The notes below the pieces were generated by a model. The model did no database searches. It was not told the origin of the DNA and worked only from the letters and a program-made list of their open reading frames with translations. A DNA stretch of 64,000 bases from contig CM028384.1 of NCBI GenBank assembly GCA_013146195.2, positions 71,337,990 through 71,401,989 on the forward strand, in the 5' to 3' direction. Below are positions 33,328 to 44,601 of the stretch, one piece after another. Origin of the DNA: Codonopsis lanceolata (taxonomy: Eukaryota > Streptophyta > Magnoliopsida > Asterales > Campanulaceae). The first letter of the stretch is position 1, and each line of letters begins with the position of its first letter. Position numbers and translations under genes: made by a program.

Positions 33328-35646
33328 TCATGGTTGTGGGTGTTGGCTTGTCCTCAATACAGAAGAATAGTAATGTGATTCAAGCTCCTTAAGGCTAGCA
33401 GCTGCTTCCTCTACGATTCTAGCCAACATTTGATCTGTTTTCTCTGCCTGTTGGTTTAACTTGTCTGTTCTCTGCTCTACGTGATCATTAAGTGATGCAA
33501 ACCCTGAAAAAATGGCCGTCTGCTTCAACTCCGACACCAACTTAAGCAAAGAGTCAGCTGCCTGAACCTGTTGGTTATGAATTGTATTAGTCATCAAGCA
33601 AAAATTACATCATGCATACATCTGATGTCTAAAAAATACTCCTCCCCAGCCCTAGAACACATAACAAGTATCATCTGGCATCCGTGGAATGGTTTCAGTA
33701 CGAGCGAAAATTGCCACACAAGTCAATTGTCTTGAATAAACAAATCTTTGTTCATATAAGAACCCCCCAAAAATGAATCATTTTCTCACCATAATGAAGC
33801 TTTCGACATTACAGAAAGAGAGAAAGATACTACCAATAAAGGCAATGAGGCACTTACCAAATCTCTCCCTACCACACAAGCAAACACGAACAAAGATAAC
33901 TTTTTAATATCATTTTATGTGCAATTGTCTGTCTGCTTGCCTATACGTGCTTTTAGACCTAGTAATACAATTGGGGAATCTTACCATCCTTGCTGCACGC
34001 ATCTCCATCATGAAGGCTTCTTGTGAGTTCCTAACAGGAGGATCATTGACCTACAAATGAACAGTACACTGTTAAGTGCAACTGCAATTTTCCGAAACAA
34101 AACAGGAGTGGATTATCAAAAGTTACGGCAGTACATTAGTTTAATGTGGCTCATACTAATAATCAAGCCATTCTCATTGAATATATGTACTAAAAAAGAT
34201 TGTTAAGAAAAGAAACAAACAAGTCGCTAGAAAGATAAAAGGACTTCGGCAACATCCTAGTTGCACCAATTTCTCCTTGCACAAAATCACAGATGCTTCC
34301 AGAAAATGGGCATGTGAAAATAGAACGGCAGGAGTTATAACATAAAAGGGTATGCACAGAACTTAGAAGTTAAAAGTCAACTTCAAAACTCACACGCAAA
34401 TGTGCCCGAAGCGAAAAGCAAAAGTGCCATCCCTTGGGATAAGAAACTAAAAGAATGGCATCAGCATCAAGAAATAACAAAATTATGCAATAATGACAAA
34501 TGACTGGTAGATTTGACATACTTTTGGTGTCACAGATATAACACAGGACACTTTGCTTCAATCAAAACCCATGTTGAACTTTGATACGAAGTAAGTGTCA
34601 ATTCATAAGGAGTTTATTCTGCTCAAAACTCAACTAACACAAAATCAGTTCTTGTTATTTATTTGTAAGCCGGGCTTCCTTAGATCGTACAACTAACACA
34701 ATTTATGAGCCAGACTTAATGTGCTCAATAATTATGTAAACTTTAATGGCCGATCCTTTAGTAGTCCGCAATTTCTACGGCTCTACGCATCACCACGGAC
34801 TGTTAATCTAGTGGAATCAACATCAATGATGTGCCTATCACCCTCATTTTGTGTATAATATCCCGACTAAATTATTACTCGTAGACAAAATACCATATCA
34901 CTAGTGCAGTCACTTGCATTTTCCCGCCATATTAATCATACTATACAAACTCCAAAAGGACGGCCACAGCACTATGCTTCCACCATAGTGGGATTCGGGA
35001 AGGGTAAAATCTACGTAGTCTTACTCCTGCAACCAAGGAGACAGTTTCTTAGTTCAAACCCGTAACCTCTGGTTACAAGAAAGTAACCTTACTGTTCCAC
35101 CAAGGCTCGGCCCTTACAGTACATGCTATTCCATATAACCTAACTTATAAGTAGGGCCATGCCCCAGGAATTCCATGGTAAAGAGGAAGAAACAAGTGGC
35201 ATTCTAGAAACATTTAGGTAGGACCAAAACATGGAAGCAAGAGGAACACAAAATTATACAATTATTAGGTTCACAAATTCAAGAATATCAATATATAAAC
35301 CGCCCCAACCAATCCTTGACAAATCCTGGCTACATTAACTTAAATCATTAAACACTAGTTCAAAAAAGTAGACACTTCCCTCGATCAAATTAATACTTCA
35401 AAACGCATTTAAGCCCACCAAGAGCTGAAAAGTTCTGTGTGTGCATGAGAGAGAGAGAGAGAGAGCGAGGGAGAGAGAGAGTACCCGAGCAACATTGACT
35501 ACATAACTGAAGTTGTCAACTATATTTCCAATATCATTGTCAACTCTCTGCTGCAAAGACTTCTGCTTTTGAGCTGCAGCAACCGTTGCTGCAGCTGTGG
35601 TCCCACTTCCACCACTTCCAGCACCTCCTACCCCTCCTTTGTTCAT
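33328..35646 (-). CDS. MED22: Mediator of RNA polymerase II transcription subunit 22
   Basis: Head-module subunit of Mediator (Surf5 family), which bridges transcription factors and RNA polymerase II in the nucleus. Exons 35646-35485, 34050-33985 and 33567-33328 join in frame to 155 residues, close to the plant norm. The Gly/Ser/Ala-rich start MNKGGVGGAGSGGSG is typical. The core follows: QKQKSLQQRVDNDIGNIVDN, VNDPPVRNSQEAFMMEMRAA, QAADSLLKLVSELKQTAIFS, GFASLNDHVEQR and SLKELESHYYSS, mostly helical. No lesions seen. An in-frame ATG four codons upstream (MVKFI) lies across the inferred leader acceptor (35661), which supports MNKGG as the start. Intron 1 opens with a pyrimidine-rich run, the complement of the (GA)n at 35448-35482. 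Confidence 0.95.
35448..35482. repeat. (GA)n microsatellite at the MED22 intron 1 donor
   Basis: The imperfect (GA) run begins within a few bases of the donor (exon ends 35485), so on the transcript it is a (CU)n tract right after GUAC. Length changes here could affect splicing, but this is inference. Confidence 0.8.
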
Positions 35647-37764
35647 AATGAATTTTACCAACTGATTGTGGCACCAGAAAATGGCAAGTCAATAATAAAC
35701 CTATTAGTTTTCTGATGATTAATATTAAATGACATCAAGGCCCTTACTTCTTTTAAAGATCTATTAAGTAGATAATTTTTTTTTACAGAGAATTGCAGAC
35801 AGAGAAAAAGGGCAGGGCAAGATAGGACGTCCAAAAGAGATACGAAGGACCAAGTTTCTTCCAAAAAAAGGAATAAGGTTCAAAAATATATAAACAACAA
35901 TGTAAGCGGATTAAGCTTCCACAAGATCAAACAAATATTAAGATTTAAAGGAAAGAAGGCATATAGGTGTAGTTATACAAGAACGAATAAAGAAAGCACA
36001 TTATACATTAACTAAGACTCAAACTATTTTCTCAAGTGCGAGAAAATAGATGTCGTCAAATCCTTATTAGCCACCAGCTGCCTGTAAAGTAAACCTAGAA
36101 GCATTTCTTATCCTAATAAGACACATCCATTTTTTCATTAGGCCCTTGGAGGAAATTATTCCAGGCGGATGATAGGGTCACTCTGAAGTCTGTGATAATA
36201 GGGCAACTTAACATGTGCTCTGAGTTCGTGACCTGACATTTCTTCTATGTATTCTTTTATAATTCTTTTGGTTCGCTGGAGAGGAAAACATAGCGTGGGA
36301 TTTAAATTCAGATCAGGTGACAATTTGTTTGTTGATAAGGACTAGGAGTCGATCAATGCAGTTTGTGGTAAGACTTTCTGGAGAACATTAATATGTTTCA
36401 AACTTTATTTTGTAGAAAAACAATGGTAAACCATTCTAGTCACCATTCTTCTGAACTTATTAGACTGTTACAAAGTGAGGAACATCTTAACCAAATGAAT
36501 ATACAACTGTATGACAAGAACGAATACTGAATTCTGGTTCAGCTGAGGTTTGCATAGAACAACTAATGATCTTGGGAGCTCAGTTTACGTCAAAAGGCTA
36601 AGATTAATAATAGCCATAGGCTTCACATGATTACACTCAAGAGATTCATTAAAATGTTTTAAAGTAAGTGTTGGAAAATTATGTTATGGCTACATTTCAT
36701 AAAGCACCATTATTTGAAGTGGTGAAAGCTCAATTCAATAAGAATATACTCTGTTCCCAGATATCAGCATTTGCAGGGTATAAAATTGGGGTTTAGCTAA
36801 GGTTCAGCAGAAGTACCTTGTCTCATCCAGATTTCTGTTCTATCTTTTAGATGCAATATTACTACTATGGACTCAATGATCTAAATGGTTTTCACTAAAA
36901 TGTGAGTTTTTTCCCACGAGTGGAAGAGGATGACAAGAATTGAAAGAAGAGAGAGAAATGATTCAAGAGGCAAAATAATGAATACAATAAATTTGATCCA
37001 ACAATAACCAACTGTCAACACATTCAATTAAATCAATCCACCTAGAAAACAACTATGATGCGATAACTGTAATAAGATCGATTAGAGAAACAAGTCTTTG
37101 TCTAGGTTCATGGTTTAAGGTTTAGGGACACTCGCGGATCCAACGTTATTTCTATTTCAATATATGTAATTTAAAATTAATTTTTAGTTGGCTTCATCAA
37201 AATGCAAGAATCCAAGGAAAACCCCAAATTTCCTCAAACCCCAACTCTTTGACCTAGCTAACAAATCATAATTCAGAAGTCTTGCTTACTTCATAATAAG
37301 TTAAAACCAACATGTCATTTGAATGAAAAAATATATCGCATATTACATGAAAAAGTAACACAGGAACGTATAAACACTGGATCAATGCACAATGCATTCT
37401 GAAAAGACTTGTACACGAATAAACTAACCTCGAACTGATGCTTGAGAGTAGGCCCAGTAATAGGGTTGGGTTGGGTTGTAGTGGGTAATGGGTTGAAGCG
37501 AGTTGTGACCTGCCACAACCCCCGAATAGTAAATGAGTCAAATGGGTCGGGTCATAAATGGGTTGGGTTACAATGATTTTTTTATTACTTTTTTTTTAAT
37601 TTATTTTTTTGCAAAAAATCATTCACGTATGAATAAAATATACCCTCAACACCTTAAACTCATCATCCATAAAAAAAATAACAATAGATTTCCATAACGA
37701 AAACCAAATTAAATCTAACAGTTTCAGTAAATTTCATTGTTAAACCAGTGCCTATATCATGGAA

Positions 37765-38035
37765 TTCCAAGAAATCACATTTTTCACAGGCACCTACCTC
37801 ATCAAAAACATTGCAGACAATATCAGCATAGCCACATTTCAAGTGCATATCAATCAATGCAATCCCAACATGTACACCAAGATCACCTTTTGCTTGTGCA
37901 TATGTTCCTAGCCAAACTCAAATCTCCCATTCTAGCACACCCTGGAATCGCACAAACCACCATCGTGTCTCAACAAAACCTTGAACGAACATCATCTAGG
38001 TAACCAAGTCTCATTGAGGACTTTCATCAAACACC
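37765..38035 (-). pseudogene. Pentatricopeptide-repeat (PPR) gene fragment
   Basis: The minus strand, read with frameshifts and stops, gives successive PPR-like pieces: KVFDESPQ, then FVQGFVE, then AIPGCARMGDLSLARNIC, then HVGIALIDMHLKCGYADIVC followed by NVFDEV. These are the usual A-helix/B-helix phrases of plant organellar RNA-binding PPR proteins (compare LVDMYAKCG and VFDEM). At least two frame breaks and two stops are present, so it is dead. Only two to three repeats survive. It lies within the inferred MED22 leader intron, in the same orientation as MED22. Confidence 0.72.
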
Positions 38036-38036
38036 T

Positions 38037-38062
38037 TCACTTCTTTAAATTTAAAGAAGTGA
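38037..38062. repeat. 26 bp perfect palindrome
   Basis: Both halves are exact complements with no loop; the half-site is TCACTTCTTTAAA. It lies directly beside the PPR remnant. It could be a chance fold-back or an insertion footprint. Confidence 0.8.
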
Positions 38063-38657
38063 TCATCTTGAGAAGGAAAGGGTTTGTGTTTACAACATAA
38101 ATTTAACACCGACCCCATTTTTACCTTCTCTCAGTGCTCGATCATCTCAAGAAGAAAAGACGGGAGTATTAATCCCCTTTATCAACAAGGTTTCCTCCAA
38201 ACAAGCCAAATCTATAACCGGTATGGCAACAATCGCTGAGAGTTTACATTAGTTGTGCACAAGGAAAAATATGGCTAACCCAAAAAAGTATCCTTTCTAT
38301 CATGTACACATTAACTGCAACTCAAACACCAGAAAAGCAAAAGGGAGCAGCGGCTTTGCTGGTTCCAATTTTCAACCATTGAGGAGGCCCCTGTATGTTA
38401 TTTTTAGTTAAAAGTGATCATCATTGGTAAACTTCATTGTTGCTCATAAAAGTGATTGTCATTAGAAACTTCATTGTTGCTCAAAGAGCGAGAGAGACAA
38501 GACAATGATAAAAAGACAAAGAGAAAGGGTACATGCATTACACAGCCACTACCATCTGGCAACCCAAACTTCTCATTCAAGAACAAATTCAATTAATCAA
38601 AATCAGGTAATAATGTCAACTACCTTTAAAAGAACTTCAAGGAAGAACAGAGAGTAC

Positions 38658-38870
38658 CTTCGATCAACTCGAGTGAAGAGATAATTTCAAGCGAAAATTC
38701 AAGCGAGTGCGGGGAGACATAAATCAATCCGAAAATCTGAAAATACGAGAAGGATCGACGGCGAGACGGAGAGAAAATTTCAAGCTAAACCAAAGCGAAT
38801 TGCTCGGGGTCGTTGATAGAGAGAGAGAGCAGAACGAGCGAATGGAATCGCTTGTGAGTTAGAGAGTGCG
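38658..38870 (-). promoter_or_regulatory. Inferred MED22 leader exon and promoter side
   Basis: The minus strand is rich in CTCTCTC and ends in AAG/GTACTC, a good donor. This fits a first non-coding exon of MED22. The transcription start is not determinable; no clear TATA box is seen. Confidence 0.5.
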
Positions 38871-39152
38871 GCGTTAGGTTTGATGGTTTACAATTGTTGG
38901 GTTTAATCAAAGTGGGTTGGGTAGAGTGGGTTCATGGGTAATGGGTCCAAATTGACAGGCCTACTTGAGAGTGATAGAGAAGGAGACGACCTGAGGGCTA
39001 TCAGACGTGAGGGTTGTGGGTTGACTCCGGCGGTTCGGCCAGGTCGCCAGACTAGCGTTAACCGGTGGAGAAGTGCGGAAGAGGAGAAGCGAAGTCTGTT
39101 GACCGTGCCCGTGGGAACACTTACACTTCACACCCCCATGTTTTCATATAGT
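38871..39152. other. Spacer upstream of MED22
   Basis: Contains GGGTTGGGTAGAGTGGGTTC-type GT-rich words resembling those at 37465-37560 on the same strand. A 103-codon ORF starting at 38934 runs into repeat sequence and is not credible as a gene. Confidence 0.5.
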
Positions 39153-39183
39153 ATACTCCCTAGTCCCTCAGTCCCTTCATTCT

Positions 39184-39428
39184 GTATGCTGTATCCAAAA
39201 AGGGGGGATTCTCCCCTCGAAAGTCCTCACACCCCAGCCCCATGAGAATGTGAGAGAGAAAATCACGGTAATTCAGCGAATAAGTAGCTAGGAGAACCCG
39301 TGTCTAGTACCTACAAGGAGCCATCCCAACAAGAGGATGAAACCCCACACTGCGGTTGCTAGGACTCGATCCTTGGTCCTATATCCAAATCTGCTAGATC
39401 TGAACCAACTGAGCTAAGCCCGTGAGGG
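39184..39428 (-). mobile_element. tRNA-derived SINE with 17 bp target duplication
   Basis: On the minus strand the element starts CCCTCACGGGC and carries box A-like TTAGCTCAGTTGG and box B-like GGATCGAGTCC at tRNA spacing, so it is driven by an internal RNA polymerase III promoter. The body continues with CTAGCTACTTATTCGC and CGTGATTTTCTCTCTCAC and ends near GGATACAGCATAC. Both flanks carry CTCAGTCCCTTCATTCT (39167-39183 and 39429-39445), a perfect 17 bp duplication that marks insertion by target-primed reverse transcription. 245 bp. A second, truncated copy lies at 14870-15045. The surrounding DNA (TACTCCCTAGTCC at 39154) resembles a Stowaway-like end. Confidence 0.88.
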
Positions 39429-39620
39429 CTCAGTCCCTTCATTCTAATAATACTAACCATGTATAATAGTCTATTATCCATTTATCCATAACACCCATTT
39501 TGCCACCCATAGTATAAAGCTATTGTTACAACTAAGCATTAGTGAAGGATAAATTTGTCTTTTCCTAAAACACCATTGACATTCATCGATGCTTAACTAT
39601 AACAATAGTTGTAAAAATAA

Positions 39621-40350
39621 CTAGTTTTTTAACCCGTGCGTTAAACGCGTTTCAACTAAATCGTACATAAACAAAATAAAGAGGATAAAGAATCTTAAAA
39701 GATAAAATAAGAATAATCGATTTATTAACAATTACACATAAGTATATCACTAATAATTATAGATTCTAAAAAAATTCCTTATACACAATATTTATTATCT
39801 TATTAGTTGTTTTTTCATTTTCACTGCATATCAATATCTAGTTTCTTCAAAAAGAGACTTACGACTATATGTAATTATTGATTTTGACACTTGTTAATTG
39901 TTATTATATATGATATCAGCAATGGTAATTGTCTTCTTTGGAACATGAAAGACAGTCTTATATCGGATGAAGTTAATGATAATTTTAGGATAAAAACCTT
40001 TTCTCCAATATTGCTTCCTTTCAAAAATTTTGTTTCAATAATATGACCCTCAAGATTTATGATGCTTAGTCTTGTTCCATTGCACAACCCTGCAGTATGA
40101 TCAATGTTTCTTAATAGCATTACTGGAACACCAATTTTAAGTGTCAATTCATGACCTAATAGCTATGGACACTTTATACTATTAAAAATCACGTTTGTTC
40201 GAAGATTTATGATGCTTAGTCTTGTTCCATTGCACAACCCTGCAGTATGATCAATGTTTCTTAATAGCATTACTGGAACACCAATTTTAAGTGTCAATTC
40301 ATGACCTAATAGCCATGGACACTTTATACTATTAAAAAACTCTGAATGTC
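39621..40350 (-). mobile_element. Helitron fragment with part of the Pif1-like helicase, internally duplicated
   Basis: The minus-strand frame (40147-39875) reads LTLKIGVPVMLLRNIDHTAG, LCNGTRLSIINLEGHIIE, GSNIGEKVFI and FQRRQLPLLISYIITINKCQ: the C-terminal helicase domain of plant Helitron RepHel. A 133 bp piece covering HELTLKIG to LSIINL is present twice (about 40053-40185 and 40205-40338). The upstream copy is bounded by short inverted repeats, CACGTTTGTTCGAAG at 40191 and its complement near 40355. Downstream, YSRKSLFEE recalls the usual VSRVKS motif but the stretch between is missing. A CTAG/T with a degenerate hairpin (GCACGGGTT) at 39621 may be the Helitron 3' end. Not functional. Confidence 0.75.
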
Positions 40351-40389
40351 TTCGAACAAACGTGATTTTTTTCCAACCTACAAATAAAA

Positions 40390-41000
40390 TCTGAACTCAA
40401 ATAAGTTCTTCATTTTGAATGATTACTTTTATTAAATTATATTTGTATTTTATGAATAAATAAATTTCTGATAAGAAAATAAGCTAAAATAAAAAAAATA
40501 AATTATTTTAGTAACCTCAGTTTAAATTATTTTCGTTTTATTGACTCTGTAACTATTATTTTTGTTCCATCAAATATTTTTATTTTACTAACATATTTTT
40601 GTTTTACTTTTTTTATAAGATTTTTTTTAAAAAAAATTTGTTCCGTAAATTATTTTATTTTACTAACCTCCGCATTAAATTATTTTTGTTTTGTTGATTC
40701 TGTAACTTATATTTTTATAGTGGCATGCTTCATAAATTATTTTTATTTTACTAACCTCTTATATTTTTTTTTCTTGACTCCGGAACTATTATTTTTGTTT
40801 TAGTTACTATTTTTTTAATGAGAAAAAAATGTTTAAACATAATTAAAAGAGAGGAGATGGTGGTAATGATAGAGAAAATATAGAGAAGACAGGAGAGAGA
40901 AAGAGAAATACAACCATAAGAGAGAAGATATGAGAGAGAAAAAGGGGAATGGTAACTCAAAAGTCAAAAATTTAAAAATATGATTTTGGAGGGAGAAATA
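40390..41000. other. AT-rich spacer with repeated phrases
   Basis: TTTTATTTTACTAACCTC and TATTTTTGTTTT phrases recur between 40500 and 40760, in three imperfect units of about 90-110 bp. A GA-rich stretch follows (40845-40945). No gene. It may be the body of the Helitron above. Confidence 0.5.
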
Positions 41001-41009
41001 TACTTTTGT

Positions 41010-42500
41010 CATTATATATATATATTGTGAACCAAATATATTTTATACTTTTTATATTCTCTTACGACTAAGAATTTTTTTAAGACCCAGCTAGAGTAGG
41101 AATAATGAAGTGTTAAATGGGGATAAACGAGGGTTTTTTAAAAACAACGAAATATCACCAATCACCAATTTATCAAATGGAAATCTAGTTTGATTTTGGC
41201 TTCTTTCGTCTCAGCCCAAAGAGACCGCATTTCCCGGAAAAAGCTGTCCACGTATATATATATATTGTGAACCAAGTATATTTTGGCTTCCTTTTTTCAT
41301 TATATATATATTGTGAACAAAGTATATTTTATACTTTTTATATTCTCTTACGACTAAGAATTTTTTTTAGACCCAGCTAGTAGGGGTGTGCACGGGTCCT
41401 GAGCCCGCGACATTGGCAATGCCCAGTATGGGTCCATCAAGCAGCGGACATTAGATTTAAAAGCCCAGTACTATTGATCAGCCCACGGACATTAGTGGAC
41501 GGGCTTCAGACGGGCATTGGACGGGCACGGGCAAGCACGGGCTTCAGCCCATTTGTTTATATTTTTTAATAATTTTATTGTTTTCTCATTCAAACTTTGG
41601 GTCTCAACTTTCAGCCCATCAATTTATTGCCATGAAAGCCGAAGGAACGAATCAAAGAAGTGAAGAACTAACGAAGTTACAAAGGTAGGCAAGGGCCGCA
41701 AGGCATGAACATGAACTCATGAAGGCAGGTAGGCGGCAGTAGCACTAGCAGAGTAGCAGTCGCCTGTTTTAGACTTTTAGGGTTTTTCTTTGTCTGTTTG
41801 CTTTGCTAGTTTCAATAGTTTGCCTTTTGGTTTTGGTATATCACCATATAGACATATAATAATATAATATAATAGTTTAGTAATTGACTAATTAAAATAT
41901 GATTATTTAGTTTTAACTATTATGTTACTGTTAGACGTTAGTGTTAGATGTTAATCCTATTATATTATAGTGTTAGATGTTATTATATTATAGTACTTAG
42001 TAACTTAGTGTATAATATATTATTATATTATAGTAGTTTATAATAATATAATATTATAATTTGTGATTTGGTTTATATATAATTTTATATATGATATATC
42101 TATTATCTAATATTAATAAACAATAATAGAGTAATTGTATAATTATAATATATTTAAAATTTAAAAACATAATGTGATAATGGGTCGGGTTGGGCTTAGA
42201 TGGGCATTAGAACTTGAAGGCAGGGTGTGCAGAGCATGCATCTAACATTTCTAAAGCTCAGCCCATGGGCACTTTGGGCCAAACACAGACAGATGCGGAC
42301 TCATGGGATGAGCTGCTCATCCCTACCAGCTAGAGTAGGAATAATGAAGTGTCAAATGGGGATAAACGACGGTTTTTTAAAAACAACGAAGTATCACCAA
42401 TCACCAATTTATCAAAAAGAAATCTAGTTTGATTTTGGCTTCCTTCGTCTCAGCCCAAAGAGACCGCATTTTCCGGAAAAAGCTGTCCACGTGTCCTTCT
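41010..42500. repeat. Tandem duplication of ~250 bp, second copy split by an hAT element
   Basis: Copy 1 (about 41010-41254) contains TATACTTTTTATATTCTCTT, GACCCAGCTAGAGTAGGAAT, AACAACGAAATATCACCAAT and GAGACCGCATTTCCCGGAAA, ending in AAAAAGCTGTCCACG. Copy 2 begins about 41300, is interrupted after CCAGCTAG at 41380 and resumes at 42326 (CCAGCTAGAGTAGGAATAAT), running to GTCCACGTG near 42492. The copies differ by a few substitutions. Confidence 0.9.
41381..42325. mobile_element. Non-autonomous hAT element, 945 bp
   Basis: Starts TAGGGGTGTGCACGGG and ends ATCCCTA, with an exact 8 bp target duplication CCAGCTAG on both sides (41373-41380, 42326-42333). The outer parts are rich in GGGC/GCCC words (for example CGGGCTTCAGACGGGCATTG) and the middle is TA-rich (about 41850-42170). 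No transposase ORF. The unoccupied target is preserved in copy 1 of the surrounding tandem duplication at 41087-41094. Confidence 0.9.
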
Positions 42501-43038
42501 CACTTCTCAACCGATTTCTCCCTTTCTCCAAATGAGTGGGTCCCTTTAATTTTTTTTTCTTTGATTTTTGGTATTTTGTAATTAAAAAAAAATAAAAATG
42601 TTTTTAAGAAGTAGAAGGCAAACACCTAGAACTATAAGGCTGGAATCTAAACCCTAAATTATAACTTTGAACTTTTCAGACTTAACGTGAACTTATCATA
42701 ACACTCCGTTAAGCTTTCACCGGTGACATTCCTAATTGTAAATAAAAATTAAGGTACAATTTTAACTAGTCAAAATAAGTAAAAGTAGACAACTACATTG
42801 TAAAAAACAGAGTTGATACGAAGCACCAGGGAGAACGAAGCTGTAAAAAGCAATGGAGGCAACCAAACAAGGCTGGGGACTACTTAGGAAGTTTTTGTGG
42901 GTATGTCTTGTCATAGCTTGGATGATTCTTGCTTGGGGCGATCAGGCTGTTCATAGGCATAGTTCAAAGGGGCAATTGTCTAGGGCCCAAAAACAGTAGG
43001 GGCCCAATTATATATATATATATAATTAATAAATATTA
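42501..43038. other. Spacer with short transposon-like phrases
   Basis: Contains GGGGCAATTGTCTAGGGCCC and AGGGGCCCAATTATATATA at 42969-43020, phrases typical of hAT/CACTA debris, and the small ORF listed separately. Otherwise featureless. Confidence 0.5.
42853..42999 (+). other. 48-codon ORF with one hydrophobic segment
   Basis: ATG GAG GCA ACC AAA gives MEATKQGWGLLRKFLWVCLV, then IAWMILAWGDQ, ending at TAG within the GGGCAATTGTCTAGGGCCC repeat. It has a short basic start and a 15-17 residue hydrophobic run, so it could be the first exon of a lost membrane protein or chance. No promoter evidence and no recognised family. Confidence 0.2.
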
Positions 43039-43298
43039 CTTCATCTATCCCTAAATTATCGTTTTAGTGGACATGGCGTATGGTTTAAGAAAAACACATT
43101 TGACCGATTATTAATATTAACTTGATGTTTAATTTACTTTAAAGTCTATATGTATGTGGCTTATAATTAAAGTAATATGAAAAAGTAAGGGTCGAGTGGT
43201 AAACGTGTTGTCTTAAAAACGAAAGTTTCAAATAAGACAATTATTTTGGGATTGGCAAAAAATAAAAAAAAAAGACAATAATTTGGGGACGGGGGGAG
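43039..43298. mobile_element. Stowaway-like MITE
   Basis: Left end CTTCATCTATCCCTAAATTA, right end the imperfect complement (AATTTGGGGACGGGGGGAG), flanked by TA. 260 bp. The inner text (complement: TAATATTAATAATCGGTCAA, ATGTGTTTTTCTTAAACCAT) is the unoccupied version of the MITE that hosts the insertion at 44769-45690. Confidence 0.75.
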
Positions 43299-44600
43299 TA
43301 AAAGGGATGTAAAATTGTCAATTAGAAATGACTTAGTTGTGAAGACGACATGATGCAACAGTTGACAGATGATTAAATGAAAGGGGGCTTAGGGCGGATA
43401 GTCGGACAGAAAGATGGAACGATCAGCGGCAAACAACAAACTCTCGACCTCGAGATTCTCAATCTCTTCATTCTTCCATATGCTATGATCACCAGACTTT
43501 CTACGCCACTTTCAGTTCAACTTTCGATAGTTCATTTTCCCGCAGTTCGATTGATGAAAATTTTGTTAGAAGACGAGAGTTTTGAACTGAATTTTGATGT
43601 TTTTATAGAGATTTGTAAAATAAAAAATTAATATATTTTGTTTAATGCATTAAAAAGTTTATTTGGAAATTAAAAGTTTCATTTGTTATTGGTATTTATA
43701 ACTACATAATTGTGTATTATCGATTCGTTGGGCCTTTATTCGTTATTTTACTCCGAATCTTTGAAATGTCAGGAACGACATGGGTGATTTAAATTTTCGT
43801 TGGGCAGTTGCGAGTCAAGAAAATTCCTAGCAATTAACAGTCAGTAGGGTTGTACTTTGACCACCAAAAAAATTGCAGAACAAAGGACTAACTTTTGTTG
43901 TTGGTTTTGGGTTTTGTAAATTAAATTTTTATTTGAAACCTCAATTTTGATTTTCAATGTGGGTAATATTTAATGTAGTTATACCCAATGCACAAACATG
44001 AACAAGAGTTGCGCTATGTCGCCCCTTCCCCTCTTTTCTCCAAAGTTAAACCCCTATTTTTCTTTTTCCTGATAAAATATCTTTAATTATAAAAATTTTA
44101 TATCTTTTTAGCTGATGAGTAGATCTTTTTCTTTTTTTTTAAACCTATCTTTTTTTTTTTCTTCTTCTTATTAAATATTTTTATCTTTCGTTATTATTTA
44201 ATTGTGTATACTTCATCCGACAAAAAATCCCTTTTAAAAATCAACCATCCGAAACATTTATTCCTATTTAGAAATTGTGGTTGTGCACAAATAGAGAAGG
44301 GTGGCAATACTTGAGTAACTGATTTTTAGTGACAAGTCCAAATAAATGCCATTGGTGGAGGAGTCAATATGGGTTTGGTGAAGAGAGTGGTGGTTGTGGT
44401 CCATGTCCATCACGAATAATAATGCAGATCAACGGGCCCACAGGCCGTAAGAAAGATATGGATAGTTTTCGCTATCCAGACGGACCAGACCCCAGAGACC
44501 TATAAACCACAACTTCGTCAACAACCACACTTTCCAACTTTCACAGCTTTTATTAAATTTCTTTAAAGTAAAATGCAAGTGAAAGTGCCTTCCTATATAA
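43299..44600. other. Intergenic spacer
   Basis: AT-rich. The 84-codon ORF at 43377 lacks any motif. Long T/TC runs at 44041-44180. No gene or definable element seen. Confidence 0.55.
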
Positions 44601-44601
44601 A

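Larger units (their letters stand above)
35662..38657 (-). other. MED22 leader intron (3.0 kb, inferred)
   Basis: An acceptor AATCAG lies 15 bases before the MED22 ATG. A donor AAG/GTACTC at 38658/38657 follows a GA/CT-rich leader-like segment, which suggests one 3 kb leader intron. It contains the PPR pseudogene (37760-38035), a 26 bp palindrome at 38037-38062 and otherwise AT-rich sequence with no gene. Confidence 0.55.

Noticed and set aside
38934..39245. 103-codon ORF (MGNGSKLTGLLESD...)
   Set aside because: It runs into the SINE and has no family similarity I can see.
39380..39428. tRNA gene on the minus strand (box A and box B present)
   Set aside because: No acceptor stem can be closed and the boxes continue into a 245 bp body with flanking 17 bp duplications; it is the head of a SINE.
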